From: Methanospirillum purgamenti
GTDB taxonomy: Archaea > Halobacteriota > Methanomicrobia > Methanomicrobiales > Methanospirillaceae
Direction: 5' to 3' (one strand)
Assembly: GCF_018502485.1 (NCBI RefSeq)
Contig: NZ_CP075546.1
Length of the DNA: 64,000 nucleotides
Shown: positions 1-8,608 of the stretch, one piece after another
How the letters are laid out: each line of letters opens with the position of its first letter
Position numbering within the stretch: position 1 is the first letter of the stretch
Notes under the pieces: model-generated
The model's database searches: none
What the model was told of the DNA's origin: nothing
Seen by the model: only the letters and a program-made list of their open reading frames with translations
Made by a program: the position numbers and the translations under genes

Positions 1-248
1 ACAGTTTTTGTGTAAATGGTGGCTTTTATCTTCGCAGGGTCGGAGTGTGATCCTGTTCGTCCAGGAGTTCCGGTGATAGTGCCATCATCTTCTACGCCAA
101 GAAGGAGAACACCACCTTCGGTATTGGCCATCGCTACGATATCAGATACAATCTCATCTTCAGTCTGGAGTCGGTGTAATTCAGATTTGAATTCACGATC
201 TACTGATTCTCCAGAGGTGATGATCTTTCGTATCTGATCTTTGTCCAT
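1..248 (-). CDS. AlbA_2 domain DNA-binding protein, partial (runs off window)
   Basis: Reading the minus strand from the ATG at 246-248 gives an open frame of 82 codons with no stop before the window edge. It begins MDKDQIRKIITSGESVDREF and contains VAMANTEGGVLLLGVEDDG, the classic AlbA_2 (Schlafen AAA_4, PF04326) pattern of an acidic ExK-type helix followed by a glycine-rich strand. These proteins are usually wHTH/ATP-binding regulators that sit beside restriction or toxin loci. Only the N-terminal domain is inside the window, so the C-terminal HATPase_c_4 and winged-helix part cannot be seen. It is divergent from the fragment at 446-1204, which is a different copy of the same family. Confidence 0.75.
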   Translation of the reverse strand, partial: MDKDQIRKIITSGESVDREFKSELHRLQTEDEIVSDIVAMANTEGGVLLLGVEDDGTITGTPGRTGSHSDPAKIKATIYTKT

Positions 249-445
249 GTAAACCGAAATCCTGACTTTATTAGTGAAAAAAATTCTTTATAAAAATAAT
301 TTTGCTGTCGTTGTGTAGTTGAGAATTTATTCACAAAGGATGATAATCTATCATACAACGTTTTATATTATTAGTATCTAAAAGAAACCGCTTATACTTT
401 TCTAAATTCCACCGAATCCCATTGTGAGCGACTCCTCACTGTTGA

Positions 446-1204
446 ACCCACCCCTCTGACTATCTGGATAGAGGATCTCATGAATACACTGCCGGAGGAG
501 CAGTTGCCGACATCGAGGACAGTCTCCGCTTTATCGAGCGGAATACAAGGCTTGCGTACAAGATTGAGGGCCTGAAGAGAGAAGAGATCCCCGAGTACCC
601 GATGGCTTCACTTCGGGAGGCAATCACCAATGCCGTCATGCACCGGGACTGGTTTATCGAGGGAGCAAATGTCTTTGTCCAGATCTTCGCGGGCCGCATT
701 GAGATAATTAGTCCGGGTGGCCTTCCTCCGGGGATGCAGCAGACCGATCTCGGGCATAAGAGCGTCAGGAGAAATCCGATTATCGCTGACCTCTATCACC
801 GGATCGGATTTATCGAGAAGGCCGGGACCGGAATCGAGCGGATGAGAGAAGGAGCACGGGAATCCGGGTGCCCGGAGCCTGTCTTTGATGCAGACGGATT
901 TTTCACCGTGACCTTCACTCCAATTCAGACCCCTGAAGATGACCGGCACCAGGATGGCACTAAGAAGGCACTAAGTGAGGAGAAGATGGATCTCCTGAAA
1001 AATCTTACCAGAGAGAGTACTTTGGTTGAATTAATGGCAGATATGGGAAGAACTGACCGGTCGAAATTCAGGAAAAATGTCCTCCTCCCTCTCATCCAGG
1101 ATGGACTTATTGAACTGACCATCCCGGACAAACCACGAAGCCAGCATCAACGGTACCGGATCACTCCAGTCGGGAAAAAAGCATTGGAAGAGAATCACCA
1201 GTAA
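446..1204 (+). pseudogene. RecG/AlbA_2-like regulator, N-terminally truncated (HATPase_c_4 plus wHTH)
   Basis: The frame is open from 446 just after a TGA at 443, and the first ATG is at 602. Residues upstream of that ATG (RFIERNTRLAYKIEGLKREE) and downstream (EAITNAVMHRDW, EIISPGGLPPGM, RRNPIIADLYHRIGFIEKAG) match the C-terminal HATPase_c_4 half of AlbA_2/RecG-like regulators. A winged-helix tail ends the protein (about residues 120-200 from the ATG). The AlbA_2 N-terminal domain is missing and no start codon precedes the conserved region, so this is read as a truncated gene. Translation from 602 (200 aa) remains possible. It ends 19 bp before hsdR, an arrangement common for regulators next to type I restriction genes. 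Confidence 0.7.
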
Positions 1205-1223
1205 ATAAAAACAAGGAACAAGA

Positions 1224-4200
1224 ATGAGCCAGGAATTATGTGAATCTGACGTAGAAGAAATGGCACTTGACATCTTTCGTGACCTTGGGTACGAGGTCCT
1301 CTATGGGTATGAGGTCGCACCTGGAGAACGGGATCAGATCCGGAACTTGTTTGAAGAATACCTCCTTGAATCCAGACTCGAAGATGCCATATTCCGGCTC
1401 AACAAGACGCTCCCCCGAGATGCCCATGAAGCAGCACAGAAGATCCTCACCAATCCCGGTCATACCACTCTCATTCAGAATAATAAGACCGTTCATGAGA
1501 TGCTCTCCGGTGGAATCACGGTCGAATACCGGCGAAAGGATGGCTCAATCGGTGGAGATCAGGTCAGACTTATCGACTTTGAAAACCCGGAGAACAACGA
1601 GTTCCTTGTCGTCAATCAGTTCACCATTCAGGAAGGGAAAAACCACCGACGGCCTGATATCGTCCTTTTCATCAACGGGATTCCGGTCATCATCTTTGAA
1701 CTCAAAAACCCCACCGATGAACGGGCCACCCTGACCATAGCCCATAACCAGCTCCAGACCTACATGCAGGAGATCCCCTCATTTTTTTCGTACAATACCA
1801 TGGCGATCATCTCCGACGGAATCCAGACACGGATTGGGACCCTCTCCGCATCACTCGAGCGGTTCTCCAGGTGGAGGACGATTGACGGAGCAGAGGAAGC
1901 CCCGAACCATATCCCGGAGATTGAAGTCCTCATCCGGGGTGTCTGTGACAAAAAACGGCTTCTTGACCTTATCCGGTTCTTCATCGTATTTGAAGAGGAT
2001 GAACGGGGGAACACCATCAAGAAACTGGCCGGATACCACCAGTACCATGCCGTAAACCTCGCCGTCAGGTCTACCGAGACGGCAATCAGCGACATGGGAG
2101 ATCGCCGATGCGGAGTCGTCTGGCATACCCAGGGGTCAGGAAAGAGTCTCACCATGGTCTTTTACTCCGGAAAGATCATCCAGACACCATCACTCCAGAA
2201 CCCGACGATCCTGGTCATCACCGACCGGAATGACCTTGACGATCAACTCTTTGGAACCTTCTCCCGATGTAGAAAACTCCTCCGGCAGACCCCCATCCAG
2301 GCAGAGGGCCGGGACCATCTGAAGACACTGCTCAGTGTCGCATCTGGTGGTGTCGTCTTCACTACCATTCAGAAGTTCTTCCCCGAAGATGAGAACAAGG
2401 AGACGTATCCCCTCCTCTCTGACCGGAAGAATATCATTGTCATCGCAGATGAGGCACACCGGAGCCAGTACGGGATGCATGGAAAAGTAAGCAAGAAGGG
2501 AGAGATCAGTTATGGATTTGCCAAGTATATCCGTGATGCCCTCCCAAACGCCTCATTTATCGGGTTTACCGGTACACCCATCGACCTTCAGGATAAAGTG
2601 ACAAGGAACGTCTTTGGTGAATACATCAGTGTCTATGATATTCAGCAGGCCATCAAAGACAAGGCAACCGTTCCAATCTATTACGAAAGCCGTATCGTCG
2701 ATATCAGGATGAATGAGCAGATAAAACCGCTCATCGACCAGGAGTTTGAAGAAGTCACCGAGAACGAAGAGGTCATCAGAAAAGAGAAACTCCGGACCAA
2801 ATGGGCTGCCCTTGAAGCCATTGTCGGAGATGAGAAACGAATCAACGAGGTTGCTGATGATCTCATCCACCATTTTGAGCAGCGGTCAGATGCCATAGAA
2901 GGAAAGGCGATGATCGTCTGCATGAGCAGGCGGATCTGTGTTGAACTCTATAAGGCACTGGTTTCGAGGCGTCCGGAATGGGACTCTGATGCAGATAATG
3001 ACGGATTCCTGAAGGTGATCATGACCGGTTCAGCAGGCGATGAGAAAGATTTCCAGAAACATATCAGACCGAAATCAGGCCGGGAACTCCTTGCTAAACG
3101 GTTTAAGGATCCCGAAGATCCATTCAAAATCGCAATTATCCGTGATATGTGGCTGACCGGGTTCGATGTTCCGTGTCTGCATACCATGTACATCGACAAG
3201 CCCATGAAAGGTCACACCCTTATGCAGGCAATCGCCAGGGTAAACCGGGTATGGAAGGATAAACCCGGCGGGCTTATTGTCGATTACATCGGTCTTGCGG
3301 AAGAGTTGAAAAAAGCCCTGGTCACCTATACGGAGAGTAAAGGCAAGGGAGATCCAGTATTTGACCAGGAGAGGATCGTCGATAAATTGATGGAGAAGTA
3401 CGAGGTTTGTTGTCATCTCTTCCACGGGTTTGACTGGTCAGGCTGGCGGGGAGCTCCGGCAGCAACCCGACTCTCCATCCTTCAGGCAGGATTCAACTAT
3501 GTCCTTGATGATCCTGAACGAAAATCAGACTTCATGCAACATGTGCTGGAACTTTCTCAGGCATTTGCCCTTGCTCTTCCCCATGAAAAAGCCATTGAGA
3601 TCCGGGAAGATGTCGCGTATTTCCAGGCAGTTCGGGCACAAATCATAAAGACATCAGAAGGAGGCGGAAAATCAGAGTATGAACTGAATCTGGCGGTAAA
3701 GCAGATCGTCTCAAAATCTATTGTTCCCCTTGGCATCGTCGATATCTTCAAGGAGATGGGAAAGGATGTCGGAGATATCTCGGTCCTCTCCGAAGAGTTC
3801 CTCAATGACCTCCTGAAATACAAGAACCAGAATGTGGCAATTGCTGCGATGACCCGGCTGCTGAATGATCAGATCCGGGCACGAACCCGGAAAAACGCAA
3901 CCGAAGCAAGAAAATTCTCCGAGATGCTTGAGCAGACGATAAACAAGTACAATAACCGGAAGGTCACAACCCAGGAGATCTTAAAAGAACTCTCGGAAAT
4001 TGCACGGGAGATCCGGGAAGCTCAGCAACGGGGAGAGAACCTGGGACTGACCGAGGCAGAACTTGCTTTTTACGACGCCCTTGGGGTGAACGATAGTGCC
4101 GTGGTTATTCTGGGTGATGACATACTCAAGAAAATAGCCCAGGATCTGGTAAAGACGATCAAGGAGAATGTTACCATTGACTGGTCATCCCGTGAATCGG

Positions 4201-4331
4201 TCCGGGCAAAGATGCGGGTAGCGATAAAGAGGATATTGAGAGCGAATGGGTATCCTCCGGACAAACAGGAAAATGCCATTCAGACGGTGATGCAACAGGC
4301 TGAATTGTTATGTTCGGCTGTGGCGGGTTAA
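1224..4331 (+). CDS. hsdR: Type I restriction enzyme R subunit (HsdR), orphan in this window
   Basis: This 1035-aa protein is full length for HsdR, the motor and nuclease subunit that translocates and cuts unmodified DNA. The N-terminal PD-(D/E)xK nuclease is visible as RPDIVLFINGIPVIIFELKN with D145, E159 and K161. The SF2 helicase follows: Walker A HTQGSGKS at 301-308, DEAH at 409-412, and a GFTGTPI motif near 450. The C-terminal region is helical, as expected for the MTase-docking domain. No hsdM or hsdS lies in the window: upstream is the truncated regulator, downstream is a decayed HIT gene. Either the methylase and specificity genes are elsewhere or the system has been dismantled. The reading frame itself looks intact, with no damaged motif. 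Confidence 0.95.
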   Translation: MSQELCESDVEEMALDIFRDLGYEVLYGYEVAPGERDQIRNLFEEYLLESRLEDAIFRLNKTLPRDAHEAAQKILTNPGHTTLIQNNKTVHEMLSGGITVEYRRKDGSIGGDQVRLIDFENPENNEFLVVNQFTIQEGKNHRRPDIVLFINGIPVIIFELKNPTDERATLTIAHNQLQTYMQEIPSFFSYNTMAIISDGIQTRIGTLSASLERFSRWRTIDGAEEAPNHIPEIEVLIRGVCDKKRLLDLIRFFIVFEEDERGNTIKKLAGYHQYHAVNLAVRSTETAISDMGDRRCGVVWHTQGSGKSLTMVFYSGKIIQTPSLQNPTILVITDRNDLDDQLFGTFSRCRKLLRQTPIQAEGRDHLKTLLSVASGGVVFTTIQKFFPEDENKETYPLLSDRKNIIVIADEAHRSQYGMHGKVSKKGEISYGFAKYIRDALPNASFIGFTGTPIDLQDKVTRNVFGEYISVYDIQQAIKDKATVPIYYESRIVDIRMNEQIKPLIDQEFEEVTENEEVIRKEKLRTKWAALEAIVGDEKRINEVADDLIHHFEQRSDAIEGKAMIVCMSRRICVELYKALVSRRPEWDSDADNDGFLKVIMTGSAGDEKDFQKHIRPKSGRELLAKRFKDPEDPFKIAIIRDMWLTGFDVPCLHTMYIDKPMKGHTLMQAIARVNRVWKDKPGGLIVDYIGLAEELKKALVTYTESKGKGDPVFDQERIVDKLMEKYEVCCHLFHGFDWSGWRGAPAATRLSILQAGFNYVLDDPERKSDFMQHVLELSQAFALALPHEKAIEIREDVAYFQAVRAQIIKTSEGGGKSEYELNLAVKQIVSKSIVPLGIVDIFKEMGKDVGDISVLSEEFLNDLLKYKNQNVAIAAMTRLLNDQIRARTRKNATEARKFSEMLEQTINKYNNRKVTTQEILKELSEIAREIREAQQRGENLGLTEAELAFYDALGVNDSAVVILGDDILKKIAQDLVKTIKENVTIDWSSRESVRAKMRVAIKRILRANGYPPDKQENAIQTVMQQAELLCSAVAG

Positions 4332-4478
4332 AAGTTAATTAATATAGGTATTGAGAAATAATTCATAGATTTGTATCAAGTATTTTGTTATTTTTTGTCT
4401 TTATCATGTATACAACAATACCCAACCCATTTGTATTGGCTTAAAAATCCTCATCGGTAGAAGAACGGACTATTCGTC
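4332..4478. other. Short AT-rich gap between hsdR and the HIT remnant
   Basis: The 147 bases hold no ORF or clear hairpin. They separate an intact gene from the start of the decayed region. Confidence 0.5.
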
Positions 4479-4679
4479 TTGGAACCTGTCCGGGAGGGAA
4501 AAGAGTTCCTGGACGGGAAATACTCTCCGGACGGGTACAATGTCGGGATAAACGACGGCGTTCCGGCAGGACAGATGGTGATGCACCTGCATACCCATGT
4601 CATCCTCCGGTATTCCGGTGACATGGCTGATCCGAAAGGGGGAGTCCGGAGAGTGGTTCCGGGAAAACGGAAGTATTAA
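4479..4679 (+). pseudogene. HIT-family hydrolase remnant, copy 1 (C-terminal half)
   Basis: The frame contains YSPDGYNVGINDG and VMHLHTHVILRYSGDMADP, the C-terminal half of a HIT (histidine triad) nucleotide hydrolase with the HxHxH active-site motif. The N-terminal half with the usual Cys pair and substrate strand is absent and there is no proper ATG; only a TTG at 4479 could start it. The downstream DNA (to about 4995) is similar to that following the third HIT remnant at 19076-19168, so these segments are duplicates. Intact HIT proteins are about 130 aa; this fragment is 66 aa. Confidence 0.75.
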
Positions 4680-4984
4680 TTCATAAGCCCAGGTGGGAAA
4701 TATGAGTAAAATAATAAAGGCCCTTGAAATACCGAAATCCTTCAATACTCCAAAAACAAATTCTCATTTACTAAATTATATAATACACTTTGATATATGA
4801 TGCAAAAAACCAGTCCGGTGATATAATGGCAAAAGTTCAAACCAGGGTTATATTCTCTACATTAAAATCCTTAAAACCAAAACTAATGGAACAATATCAT
4901 ATCACCAGGATTGGAGTTTTTGGTTCTGTGATTCATGGAACCCAGACTGAAGAAAGTGATGTTGATGTACTCATAGAATTCTCT

Positions 4985-5013
4985 GATCCCCCTGCATATG
5001 TCATCGGTTAAGG
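4985..5013. repeat. Target duplication (4985-4994) and left terminal inverted repeat (4995-5013) of the IS4-family element
   Basis: GATCCCCCTG at 4985-4994 is repeated exactly at 6677-6686. The element starts with CATATGTCATCGGTTAAGG, a 19-bp sequence whose exact reverse complement closes the element at 6658-6676. A 10-bp duplication fits IS4-family groups such as ISH8/IS231. Confidence 0.9.
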
Positions 5014-6676
5014 TAAGGTGTAACACGAATAAAAATCTCAAATAATGATTAATCCTCACTTTAGAAGAGCAAACCTTATGATTTGAATATCAATTACTTT
5101 CACTTCAGACTACCCTCATGACACCCCAACCAGAAAAAAATGAGACGTCGCGAAAACATCGAATATTTCTTGATAGCCTAAGCTAGATAAATCGGTGAAT
5201 TTTGAATTATTTTCTACTTTTATGACTAATTATACAAGTTACTGGTATGAGTTTTTCTATTCCCATGAGAGGAGATAGCTCCTTCCACTATGGTCTCCCA
5301 GATCTCTCTCCAAGGCGTAGTTGTTCGAAGTCCCCGTTTTTTCTTTCCCAAATTCCGGAGTATCTGCTTTGCATTTTCCGCAAAAACGATGGCCCATGAC
5401 CGCTTTTTCAGTCGTATAGCCATGGAAGGCTCTAAAATTTTCCGAGCAACCGCAAACAACTCCCGTGCAATAATAAGCCTAATAATAGGGATTCGGATGA
5501 AAATTTCAGTGATCGCATCATTTTTAGATTTGAGTCTACCCAACAGGTTTTCGCTCTTTGTTTCTCGAAAAAGATTTTCGATATCCCACCTTGCTGCATA
5601 CAGAATTGCCACATCTCTTCCTGCAAGATCTTCTTCAGAAATATTCGTGAAGTAAGTAAGATATTGTTCTGTTTTTTCGTTATATATGGCAATAAATCTC
5701 ATATCCAAGGATTTTTTAGTTTTCTTATTATTACTTGAGAAATACCTCACTGTAACGCTTGCATCGATATCAAGTCTATAGGATCTGACGATTTCAATGG
5801 CTTTCTGGATATCCTGGCCGATCATTTTCGTTCTCATTTTTTCGGGAATGTCTAAACCTACGGAAACCACTTCAGCCCTTGTGTTTGATTTTATTCTTGT
5901 AACAAAAGATCCGCCATAATCTCCTATTTTAGCAAAGACATCGAATTTAAAGAAACCTCGATCCATCAACAATAACATGCCATTTACCCAAGGTCCTATG
6001 CTGAGAGTTTTTGCATCATTGGTTTTCTCCGGGAAAAACTTTACAGAACAGGGGCCATTACATACTACACTCAACAATACAGAAACTTTAATCCCTGCCG
6101 ATATTCTTCGTGTTCGTGTTGCTGGGTATTTATTTGCCAGAAATGAATGAACTCTCACGATTGTATTGTCCTTTATCAGTACATCATTAAAAGTTCGCAA
6201 ATATCCCTTTAATTCAGTATTAACTCCTTTCATTTGATAGGAAATGTAATTCTCAAGACATTTGTCCACAAATGCAAGGGCTTCGTAACTGAACCGATCA
6301 TAAAAACTACTGTATACAACTTTTTTCTCTTGATCTACGATGGAATTGTAGATTCTGTGAAATTTGCTAATTGAAGGTTCTTCTTTTGAGTAAAAACCGA
6401 ATATTAGTGTTAAAAGAAATTCTACGGGATATATTTTCCTGGAACGGATGATAAATCCGGAATCCACAGCCGCGCAGGCGATTTCTTGAAAAGAGATCAA
6501 TTCGGTCAGTTTTTCGGCAAATTTGCGAGAATTTATGCCTAAATCTAGTTCCATGACCAATTTGCCGGGGAAGTATATAAACCAGACGTTTGGTACGCGT
6601 GAAAATTTTAAAATTAGATCCGAAATATGGAAAAATGATTATGTAAAATGTGATATTCCTTAACCGATGACATATG
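4995..6676 (-). mobile_element. IS4-family insertion sequence (1682 bp), complete
   Basis: The element is bounded by perfect 19-bp inverted repeats and a 10-bp direct repeat of target DNA, and carries one transposase gene on the minus strand. It sits inside the MNT nucleotidyltransferase. The same terminal repeat starts a second copy at 62672, and the encoded transposases are close relatives with scattered substitutions. The family therefore has at least two diverged copies in this chromosome. Confidence 0.92.
5226..6560 (-). CDS. IS4-family DDE transposase
   Basis: The 444-aa protein carries the DDE residues of IS4 transposases: an Asp in VLIKDNTIVRV, the second Asp in LLLMDRGFFKF, and the family signature Y-(2)-R-(3)-E-(6)-K in YAARWDIENLFRETK. 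It cuts and pastes the surrounding element. The frame is uninterrupted. The start could be ATG 6560 or the second Met two codons later; a promoter must lie within the right end of the element. It shares most of its sequence with the partial transposase at 62794-64000. Confidence 0.93.
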   Translation of the reverse strand: MVMELDLGINSRKFAEKLTELISFQEIACAAVDSGFIIRSRKIYPVEFLLTLIFGFYSKEEPSISKFHRIYNSIVDQEKKVVYSSFYDRFSYEALAFVDKCLENYISYQMKGVNTELKGYLRTFNDVLIKDNTIVRVHSFLANKYPATRTRRISAGIKVSVLLSVVCNGPCSVKFFPEKTNDAKTLSIGPWVNGMLLLMDRGFFKFDVFAKIGDYGGSFVTRIKSNTRAEVVSVGLDIPEKMRTKMIGQDIQKAIEIVRSYRLDIDASVTVRYFSSNNKKTKKSLDMRFIAIYNEKTEQYLTYFTNISEEDLAGRDVAILYAARWDIENLFRETKSENLLGRLKSKNDAITEIFIRIPIIRLIIARELFAVARKILEPSMAIRLKKRSWAIVFAENAKQILRNLGKKKRGLRTTTPWREIWETIVEGAISSHGNRKTHTSNLYN

Positions 6677-6686
6677 GATCCCCCTG
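6658..6686. repeat. Right terminal inverted repeat (6658-6676) and second target duplication copy (6677-6686)
   Basis: CCTTAACCGATGACATATG is the exact reverse complement of the left end. It is followed by GATCCCCCTG, identical to 4985-4994. Confidence 0.9.
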
Positions 6687-6809
6687 GTTTATTCAAATTC
6701 ATGGAAATCGAAGAGTTACTATCAGATACGCTTAAAATCCCAGTTGATCTGGTTGATGCAGAAGGGATCAAACCCAGACTCAAAAAAAGGATATTATCTG
6801 AGGTACAGT

Positions 6810-7164
6810 ATGTCTGAAACCCGTGATCTCGGAGTTTATCTCGACGATATGCTTACTGCAGCAGAAAAAATAACAAATTATGGCAAAGAACGTTCGAGTT
6901 AGACTTTATTCAAAAAGAAGAAAAAAAGAGGCAATTCTCTATAACCTTCTCATTTTAGGAGAAGCTGCTAAAGGTATTCCTGAAGATTTTCGGCATAAAT
7001 ATCCGGAAATACCCTGGAGAGAAATCACTGGAATGAGGGATAAAATCATTCACCAGTATTGGGGTATAAATCAATTGTTGATATGGAAGACAATAACTGA
7101 AGAAATTCCTCCGCTTATAATCGGAATAAAATCCATACTTGCCAAGTTAGATAAAGAAGAATAA
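6810..7164 (+). pseudogene. HEPN toxin-like protein, frameshifted
   Basis: The frame begins at ATG 6810, overlapping the MNT stop, with MSETRDLGVYLDDMLTAAEK. It then loses frame inside an A-rich stretch (about 6875-6935): a TAG occurs in frame, a second frame carries FELDFIQKEEKK, and the third frame resumes with EAILYNLLILGEAAKGIPED. It ends at 7164 and includes the HEPN RNase motif R-x4-H in MRDKIIHQYWG. HEPN proteins paired with MNT are type VII toxin-antitoxin RNases. Two frameshifts separate the halves, so the toxin is probably dead unless homopolymer sequencing errors are responsible. Confidence 0.75.
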
Positions 7165-7304
7165 TCTCGGATATTTACCAGGGAAGGAATTCCAGATGCT
7201 GTCGATTTGTTTTTTTATTTCGCCAGTTATCATTAAAAATTACCAATATGCCAATTAAACAAATATTCTCACGTTTTTTTAAAACATTGCATTTTCAATT
7301 ACGT

Positions 7305-8053
7305 TTACAATACGTTCACTTTACGTTCGCGGTCGTAAGTGGACGCAAATTCCAGTCGTATCATGAACCCATCCATACATAGGAGGTTCCTTTCCCGACC
7401 CCTTCCCTGTTTACCTCTTGGAAAATTTCTGCCAACCGGGGTTCCGGGGCTTTGGTTCATGGATGAGCAGATTGTCGGGAGCCACTCCTTCAGGGAACCA
7501 TCCTGGATTGGTGATGAGAAGGTGATCTGATTGCCACTGAATAAATACTGATCCTGTTTTTGAATAATCGCTATGTAATATGGCATTCATCATAGCCTCT
7601 CTGAATCCTTCAGATGAATAATCCGGGATTGGAACGCTGAACAGGCCGACAATAACTTCACGTTCAGAATTCCTGGCTGAAAAGCGGTCTTCAATCTCCT
7701 GGAGAATTATAGCCAGAGGACTGTGTAATACATCATTGACCCTGATGTCTCCCTATTCATCAATAACCTGAAAAAATACCTCGTGGGAGGAAAGATGCTT
7801 TCTAATCTCGTCTTCTTTTCCAAGGAGGAGAAGTCCTGAGTAATTTGGGATGAGCCCTTCATCTTTCGTCTCGACAAGTTTGAGAGCTTTCACCAGTTCT
7901 TCATCAGTCAGCTCAAGAAGGGTCTGTTCTCCTTTCCGGGTCTAGATGATCCGTCGAAGCCATGAAAGAGCGACGGGATCAAACGATTCAAAGGTAAGCG
8001 TATCAACCAGCTCAGCGGTCAGGTCAATAGCCTGAACATGAATTCTTCGGGAG
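7305..8053 (-). pseudogene. Decayed RecG/AlbA_2-like regulator (HATPase_c_4 region)
   Basis: On the minus strand from about 8053 the translation reads TAELVDTLTFESFDPVALSW, NYSGLLLLGKEDEIRKHLS, EVIVGLFSVPIPDYSSEG, REAMMNAILHSDY and NPGWFPEGVAPDNLL. This is the order expected of an AlbA_2/HATPase_c_4 regulator. Two in-frame TAG codons interrupt it (7942-7944 and 7753-7755), a TGA follows at 7411, and a shift to another frame carries the last part (GRGRERNLL) to 7305. The N-terminal AlbA_2 domain cannot be found. It is a third relative of the family seen at 1-248 and 446-1204. Confidence 0.65.
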
Positions 8054-8245
8054 AGGTGATCCCGAGGGTAGAATGGGACAGATTCAGGTTTGATGGTTTT
8101 ACATACTCATTTTTCTCATTCAGAGAGACAGCGCCTTGATTCACCGGAGAGGATAACGAAAATTCCCCCCCTTCGTGGCCTTGGTTTATTTCTATACATA
8201 CATGATTGTAAAAATTAAGGGATTTTTGCTTTTCTTGAAACTTTT

Positions 8246-8345
8246 CTACACCTTTACGACAAACAAAACAACCTTCTTCTTCGGCCATTCCCGGATCATC
8301 CTCCTGACCTACTTTAAAATCCGTGAACATTCCAGTCCTCTCCAT
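8246..8345 (-). pseudogene. Remnant of a homologue of the 103-aa protein at 11614-11925
   Basis: The minus-strand reading VRRMIREWPKKKVVLFVV matches the C-terminal end of the intact gene at 11614-11925 (QVRGMIRDWPKKKAALF). A TAG codon (8309-8311) lies just before it, where the intact gene has CAG. Only this C-terminal piece can be recognised. It suggests that a second copy of the replication element at 11.6-16.1 kb, or part of it, once lay here. Confidence 0.6.
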
Positions 8346-8608
8346 TCACCGCATTCCTACGATTTCCGATGGGATAGAGAAATCAGAACTAATTTAATCG
8401 GTGGGAAAGATAGTTTTAACCTTATTCAAATTCTGGTGGTTTAATGGGTATATCAGGGGTGATAAGAAATAGATGTATCAACCCTGATCCAGTGTGGAGG
8501 TAAGTAATTCTGGGGCATTCCTGGCTGGTAATGAATGTAATTTTGGTTCTATAGGTTTTCATGAAATAATTATAATATTCGAAAAAGGATAGATCTCAGT
8601 ATAATTAA

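Larger units (their letters stand above)
4826..6817 (+). pseudogene. MNT-type minimal nucleotidyltransferase split by an IS4-family element
   Basis: The N-terminal part (4826-4994) starts at ATG 4826 in a good context and carries GVFGSVIHGTQTEESDVDVL, the GS...DxD motif of MntA-like minimal nucleotidyltransferases, the antitoxin partners of HEPN toxins. The frame is cut at codon PP by the insertion. On the other side of the element (6677-6817) it resumes with PGLFKFMEIEELLSDTLKIP and ends at the TGA at 6815-6817. Removing 4995-6676 plus one copy of the 10-bp duplication restores a continuous protein of about 100 aa. The HEPN partner follows with an overlapping ATG at 6810. Confidence 0.85.

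Noticed and set aside
2190..3425. Several long minus-strand frames inside hsdR
   Set aside because: Shadow frames; the plus strand carries all HsdR motifs.
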